From assembly GCF_000003815.2 (NCBI RefSeq), contig NC_049991.1, positions 19,213,307 through 19,277,306 of the forward strand: 64,000 nt of DNA, written 5' to 3'. Each line of letters starts with the position of its first letter. Positions within the stretch are counted from its first letter, which is position 1. The translations under genes were made by a program, and so were the position numbers. The notes beneath the pieces were generated by a model, which was not told the origin of the DNA, did not search any database, and was given only the letters and a program-made list of their open reading frames with translations. Positions 22,101-32,300 of this stretch are shown piece by piece. The stretch comes from Branchiostoma floridae (lineage: Eukaryota; Chordata; Leptocardii; Amphioxiformes; Branchiostomatidae).

Positions 22101-23245
22101 AAGACCCAGTAAGTTATCAGAAAACTGACAGAGATTTATCAAGACAAATTGCTGGGGGATTTTGTAACAAAAGTAGGCGGCTGAAAAATGTAAAGTAGGC
22201 GGGGAAAATAGCCGGCTGCCGGCTGGATTTGACAAGGCTGACTGCAGACTGAGTTCACACAACCAATCAACTTACTCATGATACCTTGGGAAAGTGTGAT
22301 GTCAGAGATTGATTGAATGATTGATTGATTGATTGATTGATTGGGGGACAATCTCACCCCCAATCCATGGCTTGAAATACTGGGTGCACTTTTGTACAAT
22401 ATTTTTTACATGCACACCTTAAATATTTGTCAGTAATGTCCATTTATTTTCCATTGTACTCAGCATATTCCTGACATGTAACTTGTCATTCGACATTTTT
22501 TAAATGGTGCACCTCATGTTTTAGACAAGCTGTACCAAGGCCCCAAAATGAATTGAGCCCTACTAGTTACCTCACACGGTTACACCACATACATACAAAT
22601 AACGCTATCATTTTTTACTGCAATTAATGATATTCTAAACATGTGTATATACAGTATATCTGTTCAGCAATTGATACTAATGAATATCACATCAACATAT
22701 AGATTGATGGATTACTATCAATTCAGCTTGGGCACAGACGCTTATTTTGCCAAGGAAGCAATTTGCCCCACCACAAAACACAGCACGAGGGCCCTAAATG
22801 CCACAATCCCATGAATGTGATGTTTTCATCTTTGGTCAGCACAAATTTCAAGAATTTTGGAAGGTTTAAGATGGTCTAAAACAAAAAGGATATATGCGAG
22901 TGCTAGTTTCTTTACGAGTCCAGTACCAAATCACTTGGGTTTCATTTGGGGGGGGTTGCAAGTCCAGAACCGGTCCGGAGTACCAGTATGCATCCCTACG
23001 AGATACACATGTAGATATTAGGGATTTAATGTCAACTCTATGCTGGGCTTATGACCTTTCAGGGCAAAAGGGCTATAGTTTGGCGTGAAAGATTCATACT
23101 TGGCTTTTGACTTCTAAAGCAAAGGTTTACATTTTAACATGAGGGGTCTGGTATCCTGGCTATAATTAGTTACCTTAGTCTTCTTGAATCCTTGACCCTT
23201 TACACCCAGTAGACACAGCGGTCCTTCCTTGATGACTGTAGCCAT
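7130..23245 (-). CDS. Docking/adaptor-like protein: PH/PTB-like N-terminus, proline-rich middle, YxNx tyrosines, C-terminal Death domain
   Basis: Twelve coding exons on the minus strand: 23245-23174, 20667-20631, 19145-19016, 17364-17243, 15082-14837, 13850-13104, 12001-11537, 9891-9735, 9085-8995, 8515-8377, 7945-7867 and 7262-7130 (stop TAG). The total is 2418 nt, 805 aa, and phases agree at every junction. The start ATG has a good context (AACATGG). Residues 1-120 (IKEGPLCLLG...KTKYWVEL) resemble a PH domain and 121-225 resemble a PTB/PH fold; both are tentative. Residues 226-451 are Pro/Ser/Thr-rich with SH3-type sites. YxNx motifs occur at Y179, Y495, Y544, Y602 and Y621 (GRB2-SH2 type), with an SH3-type PVPAPRR motif near residue 650. 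Residues 705-798 read as a Death domain (DWRVLASRLG, then YWQRHG...TRQEV). It probably couples tyrosine-kinase signalling to Death-domain partners; that role is inferred. Weakest points are the acceptor at 9892 (CTCAAG) and the donor at 14836 (GTGGGG). Confidence 0.72.
10060..10245 (+). pseudogene. LINE 3' end fragment
   Basis: A plus-strand frame ends ...VKDQVLWRDVVYCL...ARDER then stop, followed by a GATGATAATGATGATG tail. This is the usual C-terminal and tail pattern of CR1/Ingi-like LINEs. It lies in an intron of the Death-domain gene. Confidence 0.5.
10775..11488. mobile_element. hAT-like CAGGCTTTTAGC element, copy with nested insertion
   Basis: The ends CAGGCTCTTAGCCAGG and CCTAGCTAAGAGCCTG match the family seen intact at 23512-23856 and 35677-36037. 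The interior is interrupted at 10990-11355 by another element. Removing that insertion restores collinearity with the intact copies. Confidence 0.8.
10990..11355. mobile_element. GGCCACACCAATTTAATTTC element, copy 1 (3-bp TTA duplication)
   Basis: Perfect-looking inverted ends of more than 25 bp (GGCCACACCAATTTAATTTC and its complement) are flanked by TTA at 10987-10989 and 11356-11358. The uninterrupted host sequence at the same place in sister copies has a single TTA. A 3-bp TTA/TAA target is typical of PIF/Harbinger elements. Copy 2 is inverted at 19609-19963. Confidence 0.85.
12495..12697 (+). pseudogene. LINE C-terminal fragment with GATT tail
   Basis: A frame reads WKRPRGRPRGRWEDRVFNTL, then TTWREL and a stop, and ends in a GATTGATTGATTGA simple tail. 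This basic RGRPRGRW block before the stop is characteristic of some non-LTR retrotransposon ends. Confidence 0.6.
14270..14535. repeat. Minisatellite, about 60-bp units
   Basis: About four to five imperfect units contain CTTCGGCGTAACACACCAGC and TCTGTATCTATAT. It is intronic in the Death-domain gene, between the PTB-like exon and the proline-rich exon. Confidence 0.8.
15083..16330 (-). repeat. Tandem array of PTB-like exon fragments (about 152-bp period)
   Basis: Eight copies of the 5' portion of the exon at 14837-15082, each with its upstream 3' splice site, lie head to tail in the preceding intron. Copies of TGACACATCCA(C/G)CGTCC start near 15220, 15369, 15521, 15673, 15825, 15978, 16131 and 16290. 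Seven copies have lost the exon's 3' half and carry ACG-TAG in place of the Thr-Glu codons, so using one as an exon would truncate the protein after about 25 residues. The copy at about 16200-16315 is the least decayed but lacks several codons. Confidence 0.88.
16418..16627. mobile_element. MITE, GCTAGTTTACCTTTA family, second copy
   Basis: Left end CTAGTTTACCTTTAGCCGTC and right end AAAAAAGGTAAACTAGCGTT are inverted. The interior shares words with 3508-3736 and 61858-62170. Confidence 0.6.
16875..17215. mobile_element. CAGGG...CCCTG element, GACGGA-word family, copy 1
   Basis: The ends CAGGGCTCTAGCCAGC and GCTGGCTAGAGCCCTG are inverted, and the interior repeats CCGTCAATTGACGGA-type words. 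A sister copy at 42447-42786 has a perfect 8-bp duplication. Confidence 0.8.
17388..17710. mobile_element. Interspersed repeat (ACACGGTGTATTCC family), copy 1
   Basis: It shares long collinear blocks with 63060-63425, including ACACGGTGTATTCC, GATCCGACCCGCGGGAG, ATGCGAAATGCG and ACACCCGTATCGAACGTTTT. There is no coding capacity and its class is not determined. Confidence 0.65.
17742..18084. mobile_element. CAGGG...CCCTG element, GGGTGCACC-word family, copy 1
   Basis: It begins CAGGGCTAGAAATTCATTTT and ends AGTATTTCGAGCCCTG. The interior repeats TTGGGTGCACC and its complement. Copy 2 is at 53092-53436 and a decayed copy lies near 22378-22560. Confidence 0.75.
18085..18300 (+). mobile_element. 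5'-truncated SINE body
   Basis: Blocks such as GTCCCTCGGATAGGAC, TTAAATGGAGGTCCCGTG and CAGCCCTCGTAACCCCTGC match the body of the full SINE at 44932-45416. The tRNA head is missing. Confidence 0.7.
19609..19963. mobile_element. GGCCACACCAATTTAATTTC element, copy 2
   Basis: This is the inverted sister of 10990-11355, with the same ends, flanked by TAA on both sides (19606-19608 and 19964-19966). Confidence 0.82.
20190..20490. mobile_element. GTTGCAC-word repeat element
   Basis: The word GGTTGCAC/GTGCAACC is repeated many times around the palindrome GGTTGCACGGCGTGCAACC. The layout is like the CAGGG...CCCTG elements, but the ends are less clear. Confidence 0.5.
21610..22245. mobile_element. 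Non-autonomous DNA element, CTGCAGTCAGCCTTGTCA ends
   Basis: Inverted ends CTGCAGTCAGCCTTGTCA (about 21610) and TGACAAGGCTGACTGCAG (about 22228-22245) enclose a G-rich interior without a gene. Confidence 0.65.
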
Positions 23246-23511
23246 GTTACTGGACGTCTGGGGCCAGGGTGGTTGGTCGTCGTTGGCAACGGTTACCTAG
23301 ACGAAACCAAACACAAATCCTGTTTGTTTAACCCTCAAACTTAAGGGTCAAAAAACATCGCCTGCACCAAAGATTGGCTGTGCCTTAATAGAGTTTACAA
23401 TTTTAGGTAGCCAAAACTTGAACAAGGTCAAAGTGCAACTGCGCCTAACCATCATCATCAACTGCACCGACAGAATGTCTCAGAGTCAGACAATCAAAAG
23501 TCTGTTCCAAA

Positions 23512-23856
23512 CAGGCTTTTAGCTAGGATTTTATAATAGGGAGTCCAAACTTATTGGTGAGTCGCTATTGTAGGGGGGTCCGGGGGCATCCACCTTCCAT
23601 GGTGTAGAGTTTTTGATGATTTTAAGTTTAAAAAGTGCATTCTAAGGTATCCCAATAGGCAAAAATACTATTCCAGAGGTCACAGTAGAAGACTGTGACC
23701 ACAGATGACCTGGTAGCATCCCTGGTCAATCAGAATTTCATGCTTGTCAGACGATTTTCTACCCAGTGTAAGGGCGTTCAGGGGCATCAAATTTCTTGTT
23801 ATTCTAAGAAAAGTGCGTCCAGATGACGCATTGACGCATGCCTGGCTAAAAGCCTG
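23512..23856. mobile_element. hAT-like CAGGCTTTTAGC element, intact copy
   Basis: The ends CAGGCTTTTAGCTAGG and CCTGGCTAAAAGCCTG are flanked by GTTCCAAA (23504-23511) and GTTGCAAA (23857-23864), an 8-bp duplication with one mismatch. Eight-base duplications are typical of hAT transposons. Confidence 0.82.
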
Positions 23857-24258
23857 GTTGCAAAGTTAGGGGGTGTCTGAAGGTACAGCACCCTCCATAA
23901 CTTATAAGTGCCAGTAACCCATATTATTATGAGCTATCACTGGTATATCTACTAGTATCTTCTTCTTTCCTTACTGCTGAGCCCCTGTAATACCTGGGAA
24001 TACTAGCAGAGCGCATGGTGTTAGGAACAAGTGATGATGACAAATTAACATAGGGAAACTAAAGGTAAACATTAAGGAACATAGACAACTGATTTATGGG
24101 TGCAAAGGACAAGACAACTGACAAGTGAATAGAGTGGGTTAGTGTTATTTACATATACACAGCACTAGGGTTTGGGTACCGGTACAGAAAATTCAGGTCC
24201 AGGCCCGGTTCAGGTCCAAAGGATCAGGTCCAGGTCCAGACTTGAACCTGGATCTGAT

Positions 24259-24436
24259 GTAACAGTGGTGTTCAAGGACTGCTAAACGGAAGACGCCTAA
24301 CGGCTTAAGCCCTTTGGCCGAACGGTTTGCACGTTCGATTTGTGATCTGGCTGCCCGGGTTCGGCGCGGGTTCGAATCCCGGGAGTCGGGGTGTTGTTTC
24401 TTTCTGTTCTTACTCGCCCCTCTGGTTGTTTCACTG
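24259..24436 (+). mobile_element. tRNA-derived SINE, copy 1 of tandem pair
   Basis: It has an A-box-like TGGCCGAACGG and a perfect B box GGTTCGAATCC, then a GTTGTTTCTTTCTGTTCTT tail. The long spacing between the boxes suggests a Ser/Leu-type tRNA ancestor. Confidence 0.75.
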
Positions 24437-24536
24437 GTTCCCACGCCGGCCCTGTGAGTAACAGGCTAGTATGTGCCACACAGGGATGTCGATCTCGGAG
24501 ATTCGAGGACGAATCTTGAAAAGAAAAGGGGAGTAG

Positions 24537-24716
24537 TGTAACAGTGGTGTTCAAGGACTGCTAAACCGAAGACGCCTAACGGCTTAAGCCCTTTGGCCGA
24601 ACGGTTTGCACGTTCGATTTGTGATCCGGCTGCCCGGGTTCGGCGCGGGTTCGAATCCCGGGAGTCGGGGTGTTGTTTCTTTCTGTTCTTACTCGCCCCT
24701 CTGGTTGTTTCACTGA
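24537..24716 (+). mobile_element. tRNA-derived SINE, copy 2 of tandem pair
   Basis: It is nearly identical to the copy 278 bp upstream, including the GTAACAGTGGTGTTCAAGG leader, so the pair arose by a recent local duplication. Confidence 0.75.
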
Positions 24717-25797
24717 TGCAGTATATGACTCATACCAATGCTCCATTTCACTACAAAAAAAATCTGTTTGTTGGAGTAATAGACTTACACTGGCATTTTA
24801 AAATCCTACAACGCTAACTGCACCAGTACGATTGGCTGTAAAACTTGGTAGAAATTACTATAAACTCTACTCTACTTCACTCTTGTTATTTTCTTCCACA
24901 TGCAAGCACCAAAACGTGTGAATGCCTGATAAAATAATCTGTTAATTTTCTAATCCGTCCAACATCCGGTCCACCTAATTTTTTCAGGTCTGTTTTTTCT
25001 GGACCGGTCCAATGAGAAAAAACGGTTTTGTACTGGTACGCTGCACTGATACCCAGCCCTAACGAGCACGTGTGGGGACGACTCAATGCAACAGGGTCCT
25101 CCCCAGTTCTGAGTTTTGAACTGGGAGAGAGACCCCGCCTCCGCCACACCAGGCTCAAGTTCATTCCACTCCTGGATGGTGCGAGAGAAGAACAAGAGCC
25201 TGTAGAAGTTCGATTTACTCGCGATGTTCTGCAGCTTGAAGGCGTGGTTAGTGAAGTATGTACATAGATAACGTATATATCAACGAGAACAATTGTATGT
25301 ATACACTTGATACTATTGATTAAAAGTTGAAGGCATATAACGTTGCTGGGTAACTCTGTGCAGTGTTGAAGTTACACACCCACTCAGAAACAATTACTGA
25401 GCAAATGTTTAACTTATGATAAATTCAAGCCGCAATCTTATTTACATAGGTGGAGTTAGTGTAGTGGACAATTAATAAAAAAAAACAATTAAGAAATAAC
25501 CAAGAAATGAGAAATTACTTCAAGTCATGCAACGTTATGTCTTTCTTAAATTTTCTCATATGTAGTTTAAATAGACAATTTTTTAAGGTGGATGGCTGCT
25601 CAGTAATAATACTGCAGTATTATAAATAGGATCATTTGGGCGCACATGATGTGAAGATTTTAGGTCTATTTCCAAAGCCAATGACGACAGAACCTGAACT
25701 CGAATAGCATATTTTGCTAAGCAAAATCTGATATCACTTCTTAGGCTAGCATAAAGTTTTTAATGTTGACCCCAACTAAATTATAGTATAAACTAAC

Positions 25798-25860
25798 CTT
25801 TTACACCACTTCCTGGTCTTTCCACCAACACTGATTTTCATCTTCTTGACCACGACCGCT
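25798..25860 (-). other. Possible 5' exon of the Death-domain adaptor gene
   Basis: On the minus strand a short frame (MKISVGGKTRKWCK, ATG at 25841) runs to the strong donor AAAAG/GTTAGT at 25798. Joined to the natural acceptor at 23297 it gives a 15-codon upstream frame that stops at once, so it would be 5' UTR with a uORF. Joining to a weaker CAG at 23250 would keep frame with MATVIKEG. The upstream boundary is not determined. Confidence 0.35.
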
Positions 25861-26280
25861 GCATACTAATAAAGCGTAGCAGAGACTGGTTTAGTTTGAC
25901 AACTCAGCTTTTATAACTGATGTGACGCCTCAACTTTCTTCTTTTCGATGTCGTGACCAGGTGAACGTCGTCTCAAAACATGGAAGGAAACTTGAGTCAC
26001 GTCTTCTCAAGTTTTCTTAGTCAGTCATCAGGGTCTTTCAAGAAGATTGCAGAAAAACGTAACTATATAATCAGAATCAACGGATGATATATAAAAAATA
26101 TACTTAACCAAAAACTCACTGTGTTTTTAAGAGATACCCTTAGACACTGGTATTTTGATAAAAGGCCTACTATTGATAATAAATTTCGGGGGAAACTATA
26201 TGAGTATGATTAGATTACGTTTGTATGTTATCGAAAGGTCAAGAGTTGAACATCCGGGCACTGCCAGGTGTTGTGTGACC

Positions 26281-26306
26281 GCCGCCATCTTGCGTAGGAG
26301 CCGGAA
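26281..26306 (+). promoter_or_regulatory. YY1 and ETS-like sites upstream of ZNF207
   Basis: GCCGCCATCTTG (26281-26292) is a close YY1 consensus and CCGGAA (26301-26306) an ETS core, about 85-110 bases before the ZNF207 ATG. This is a typical housekeeping TATA-less start region. It lies between two divergent genes. Confidence 0.5.
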
Positions 26307-26388
26307 AGGTTTTGTTCCGCCGAAGTCCTCGCATATCGCGGACGTTTTTACCTGCATTCTTCAGAGAAACTATTACTCACGTACAGAC

Positions 26389-29300
26389 ATGGGACGGAAG
26401 AAGAAGAAGCAGATGAAGCCTTGGTGCTGGTATCCTTTTCAAACCCTACATAACGCCCACGTCGTAGTGTACATACGTAAGCTGGGGGTGGGAGGTGGGC
26501 GATTTTTCCTAACAAAGGGTTTTCCTTTCCTCAAACCTTGTAGTTGAAGATACCTTGAAGATTCCTCAAGCGACTGGTGTTTTGAACAAAGGGTCAGTGC
26601 CCGGTCATTGCCCGTTTTCAAAATCTTTGTTGTTGTTTTTATCTATCCAGTTTCTTGAGTTTCTTTTATAGTGCTCCAAAGTTCAAGGAGGCAGTTCTCC
26701 GACGCCTCAGGGGACATTAAGGCGCAGCACTCCCCCTGGACGCTTTGCCCCAACTGAGGGGCGTTGTCCAGTACCCAATCAAGATCAAGATCAAGAAGAT
26801 AGTGCTTATAACACTTATAATACTTATAGTTTGTGTGTTCAGTGGGACGCACAACCAGGTTACACAATGATTCAAGGACGAAACGTTGTGCAAAGCAAGT
26901 TCTATTTTCATTGTCTTACTTCAGACGGCCTAGAAATAGTCGCAGGAGCCATCTTGGGCAACGACTGTCTAAAATGGGCCTTAAAATGCCCCATTTTAAG
27001 TTACAATTTTCAAAAACCCATGGAAGGGGCAAAGGTTGAACCCCAACTTGAACCCCATCACCTCCTCTTGATTGCTCCTTTGCAGTGCTCCCCTTGCAGT
27101 TTTTTTTTTCTAAAAAAAAACGCTGTGGCTATTGACACACTGAGTGTGCCCATAGCCAAACAGGCTATTGACACACCGAGATGCCAACCAGCCAATCAGA
27201 GCTTGTAACATGACTTTCCCGACATTATTTTACACAAGCAACAGTTGATTAGACATTGTTCAAAGGATTAGACATTGGAATCTTTGAATCTTCGAATGAA
27301 CAGACGTATTCAAGTTATGCCCTACATTTGGATACCTGTAAATGCCGCTTTTTCTTGTCTATGTTGGCCGTAGCGTAGTGGGGAGAGCGTTGAACTGCGA
27401 ACCCATGTTATCAGTTCCGACCTCAGTTCGAGTCCGCCCTGGAAATTTTTTTTTTCAATTATCCTTTTACCTTTTTAAAAAATCCATTTGATATAAGAAT
27501 ATTTTCGTCTTGCGACCAGAACCATCAAAACCCACCTTTGGGACTTTTTGGTCTGCATTTTCAAGAGTGCATGTTTAGGTACGTTTATTTTTTTTCAGCC
27601 GCAGATCGGCAGAATCTACCCGCTACGTTCTTATTTTGGACGGTACACTTATTTTTTTTTAAACAGGACCAGGGACCCCTGAAATAATAAAATGTGGGTT
27701 TTTCTAACCATATTTCTGCGGTATTTTTGCTCAACATTCACGTTTTTTTCGGTCGAAGCGGCGCGGATTTCCCCGCCGCTATGTCATCCAAACATCCTAG
27801 CGGTTACGCGTAACATATCGGTCGATCTCGCTATGACGCTACAAAGTTCTTTCACATTAAAATGATGGAAGTAAAACAACAACTATAACTTCGCTTCACT
27901 TGTGATATAAGTTTTGAGACCGCAAATTCTCCCAAACGGCAGGAATTCGTCGGTAAACACAGCTGAAAACGACTGTTCCAAAACCGAGCCAACATGATTA
28001 CATGCGGTGTTTGCATGGTACTAAATATAGTTAGCTCATTTGCATACTTGTGACTTGCTTGATGCGGCCTTTACCGTAAACGCGTGAAAAAGATCGTATT
28101 TTGGGTTGATGATGGACACAGAATGCCATTTGTATTTTCAGAGCGTTGACTGTCAAATATAATCGTAAGATTTTCTCATTTTAGTGGTTCCTAGTGTCAA
28201 AATTAAGACAAATAGTGCACTGAGTGTGTCAATAGCCTGACAGGCTATTGGCACACTGAGTGTGGCAATAGCCTGTTTAGGCCCAGACTCCTGATATTGA
28301 GTCTTATTTTGAGACTACACCTTGTTTTGAACTTTCCTTGACCAGACGTTTCCCCAGGTACTGTAACAGGGAGTTCGAAGATGAAAAGATTCTTATGCAG
28401 CACCAGAGAGCGAAGCACTTCAAGTGTCATATATGTCACAAAAAGTTGTACTCGGGGCCGGGGTTAGCAATTCACTGTGTACAGGTGCGTAACTGCCTTT
28501 TTATGTTTGCTCAGTGTAACTTGCGTGTCTCTTCCACTTCAGGAACATTGTGATATTTGAGACAAGCTCAGCTTCTTTGAGCTTCATTTAGGGAGTCAGC
28601 TTGGAGAAATGTTGTCATCTGTTTTGTCTTTCCCACCATTTGTATGTTTCTTAATGGTGAAGTAAGTTATAAATGAAATAAATGCACAGAATTCTAGCTA
28701 GTGCATTTTAGCATAGTGGGCCACTATGCTATAATTTGTGACCACTACACTAAAATAAGGGCCACTACGCTAATTTTTAACTAGTGAAGTGGTGTTATTA
28801 TGCTATCATTTGTTTGTTCAACAATGTCTAATCAATGTCTGAAGTCTCTCTGAACAATTTGAAAAATGATGATATGCCACTTAGTGACTTAGAACTGACT
28901 AAAATCCTTCAAATTACATGTGATGTTAACAGAGAGCCAACAGAGAGAAAACTCACTGTGGAAGGGCCAAGACCCGCCTTCCAGACGCTACCATGCCATT
29001 CCCACTGAAAATGAAATCCTGGCTAGAACCCTGACGCACTCTTAAGAGTGAGAACTAACTGACACAGAAGCAAGGGTTACAAAAGATATTAAGAAAATTC
29101 TCTCTAACTATATTCAATCAAAGTACATGTACATTAAGAATTATATAAATGGTCTAGAATAGCATCTACAATTATAATGGTACTATCTACATGACTAAAT
29201 ATAATATTGTACTTCTTTCACTGTCAGGTACATAAAGAAACAGTAGATGCAGTACCAAACTCGTTACCAGGGAGAGCGGACATTGAGCTGGAAATCTATG

Positions 29301-32300
29301 GCATGGAGGGGATCCCAGAAAAGGACCTTAAGGAACATGAACGACAGAAAATAGGTTTGTAATGGAAAAAAAAGGAGACTCCTGTTACAAGACCATTGCT
29401 TTATTCTCATCAGGGTTTCGGCAATCGTCTGTCACCTTCTTCAGGGCAATTCTGACTGTTTCACATTGTACTGCAGCACAAGTTTGTGACTGCATCTAAA
29501 CTGTGAACAGTGACACCTGTGCTGCAGTACAATGTGGACCAGTCAGAATTGCTGGTTGGTCTCATGTGTTGTTGATTATATAGAAACCACACTGGTACAC
29601 CACGGTTTCCGGTATTTGGGGCCTGTACCTAATAAGTAACTGATTGTACTGGTACTGTATCGGTACACTGTATCGGTACATTGTATCGGTACACTGTATC
29701 GGTACACTGTATCGGTACACTGTATCGGTACACTGTATCGGTACACTGTATCGGTACACTGTATCGGTACACTGTATCGGTACACTGTATCAGTACACTA
29801 TCGGTACACTGTATCGGTACACTGTATCGGTACACTGTATCCGTACACTGTATCAGTACACTGTATCGGTACACAGCTCTTCTTAGCAGACATTAATGAT
29901 GGTCCATTGTGCCCTTACTAGCGGATGAAGCGGCGGAGGCGGGAGGAGGAGCGGCAGGGCCGGTACCGAAGAAGCCAAAGACAGATGCGGGTGAGGGCAC
30001 ATCAGCGCAGCCGCAGGGCCAGATGCCCTCGCCAGCCGCGTCCATGGCACCTGGACCTGTGCCAGGTGTTCCACCTGCCATGCAGCACATGCCAGGTGAG
30101 GTTCACTCTCACTTTCAGTCACTCTCACTTTCAGTCACTCTCACTTTCAGTCACTCTCACTTTCAGTGAAAGTTTCAGTCTCACTTTCAGTCACTTTCAA
30201 TTTCACTTTTGGTCGCTTTTACTTTCCGGTCACTCTTACTTTCGGTCACTCTTCAGGGCTCGAAATACCACCTGCATATGCACGTTAGTGCAGGTAAAAA
30301 TGGAGCTGTGCAGGTATTTCTGGTGTCTACCTGCACCTAACCTGCACTGGTCCATGTACTGAGTTTATACATAAATGTCCAATAATGTAGCCGTATATAG
30401 ATTGTCATTAGCAGCATTGACTGTTACTGCCTATAAAGTATAAAAGAAAAAAATAGCAATGGTTCCTGAACTATTGTAGTATGATCTAAAATTCCTAAAT
30501 TCGGAGTGGTGCAGGAAAAATTTGTCTGGTGCTGGTAATTTTCAATGTTACCTGCACCAGTGCAGGTATGCTGAAAAAAGTATTTCGAGCTCTGCTCTTA
30601 CTTTCGGTCACTCTTTTGATCACTCTTACTTTCGGTCACTCTCATTTTTGTCACTCCCATTTCTTCACTCCTACTTTCAGTCACTGTCACCTTCAGATAT
30701 TCTCACTTTCAGGCACTCTTACTTTCAATCACTTACTTTTGGTCACACCTTCAGATATTCTCACTTTCAGACTTCCTAAATACCTTTTACCTAATTTAAT
30801 CATTTTTTTTCTATGTACTTCCACAGGGCAATGTAGATTGGAGCTGCTTTTTTCAGTTGTGTACAAGGAACCTTGTGATTTGTGTAGATTTGCCAAACCG
30901 AGGAAAGTGGAAATTTTCGAATGTCTAACACCATCTCTCTCCGTATCCTGTACCTAATGCAATGCCATAACTGATATAGGTTTTTTTTGCTACCAATGTT
31001 GATTAAGAAATGTACTTTCATGTTGTTGCCAGGTATGCCAATGATGCCCCCTCCCATGCCGGGTATGATGCCGGGACAGCACGGAGCCCCAGGCATGCCG
31101 ACCCACATGGGCATGCCCCCCATGGTGCCCGGCATGCCTCCTATGATGATGGGCATGCCGCCAAGACCAGGGTACGTTTCATCTCTTCTTCTTTCCTATA
31201 GTATAAGATTATTAGCATGTAAATAAAGGAAAGAAAATAAAGGAGAGATGATAAGGAACATAAACAACTGATGCCCGCTCATGTGGGCATGCCCCCCATG
31301 GTACCTGGCATGCCTCCTATGATGATGGGCATGCCGCCAAGACCAAGGTACGTTTCAGGTCTTCTTTCCTACCGCCTATAGGACTGAATATGTGAATTTT
31401 GCAATTATGATTATGTAGAAAATGAAGTACATTTTGTTTTAGAATGTTCTCTGTCCACAGACATTTGCAAATCTCTTGTAAGTTCCCTTAGAGTTAGATT
31501 AGACTGGAGCTCATACATATGCACATTTAATGACATCTAACGAGTACCATGACATCTAACGACTATCATTCTATGGAAAAACTATGTAAACTTGTTTTCA
31601 CATGTTTCAAGAAGTGGGAAGAGACTCTTTAGTTTTAGACAGAATATAACATTTCTTATCTGAGTGCATTTAGCCCATGTTGGGTACTGTAATTCCTGAT
31701 TTTTTCAATGTTCACGGTTTTCACGGTGACGACTGTAACGTGAACTTATCATTACTGATAACAAATAATTCACAGCCTTTTTTTATGTGCACTTGCCGCG
31801 ACAGTGAACGTTTAGTTACGAGAACAAGTTAAATTTTCTCCGACCGTGAAAGTTTGGTACTGTGAAGACAAAGTGAATTACAGTATGGATATGCAATAAA
31901 AATCATTGTCATTCTAATGTCCGCAGGATGCCGATGGGGCCAATGGGACCGATGGGCATGGGAGTCCCCCCAGGCATGGTGCCTCCTATGCACGGTCACG
32001 GCATGCACGGGCCAGGGGGGCCAGGTGGCATGCCCCCCTCCTCCCAGCCCCACAGCGCACCCCCCACGTCACAACCCCCCTCCACATCAGCACAACAGAT
32101 GCAGCAACCCCCCGCAAAACCGCTCTTCCCAGCTGCTGCGCCGGTGAGTACTGAAAATGTTTAAACTTTTGCGATGGTTTTATTTTCACAGTTTTGGGGT
32201 TCAAAACCCTTGAACAAAACCCCTTATACAAGAATTGGAAAATGGAGCATAAGTCATTTTACATGTAACGAAGAAAGGTATTCCGAACCCTGGCTGTACT

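Larger units (their letters stand above)
24166..25061. mobile_element. hAT-like TAGGGCTGGGTA element with SINE pair inserted
   Basis: The left part has GGGTACCGGTACAGAAAATT and the right end GCACTGATACCCAGCCCTA. Both match the element at 46255-47819. Two tandem SINEs (about 24259-24716) separate the halves. Confidence 0.7.

Noticed and set aside
24300-24400. Functional tRNA gene (perfect B box)
   Set aside because: Acceptor and anticodon stems do not pair and the sequence continues into a shared SINE tail; the same holds at 24600 and 44950.
29562-29896. Repetitive open frames on both strands ([13 protein letters not shown]-like)
   Set aside because: A 13-bp simple repeat in a ZNF207 intron explains them fully.
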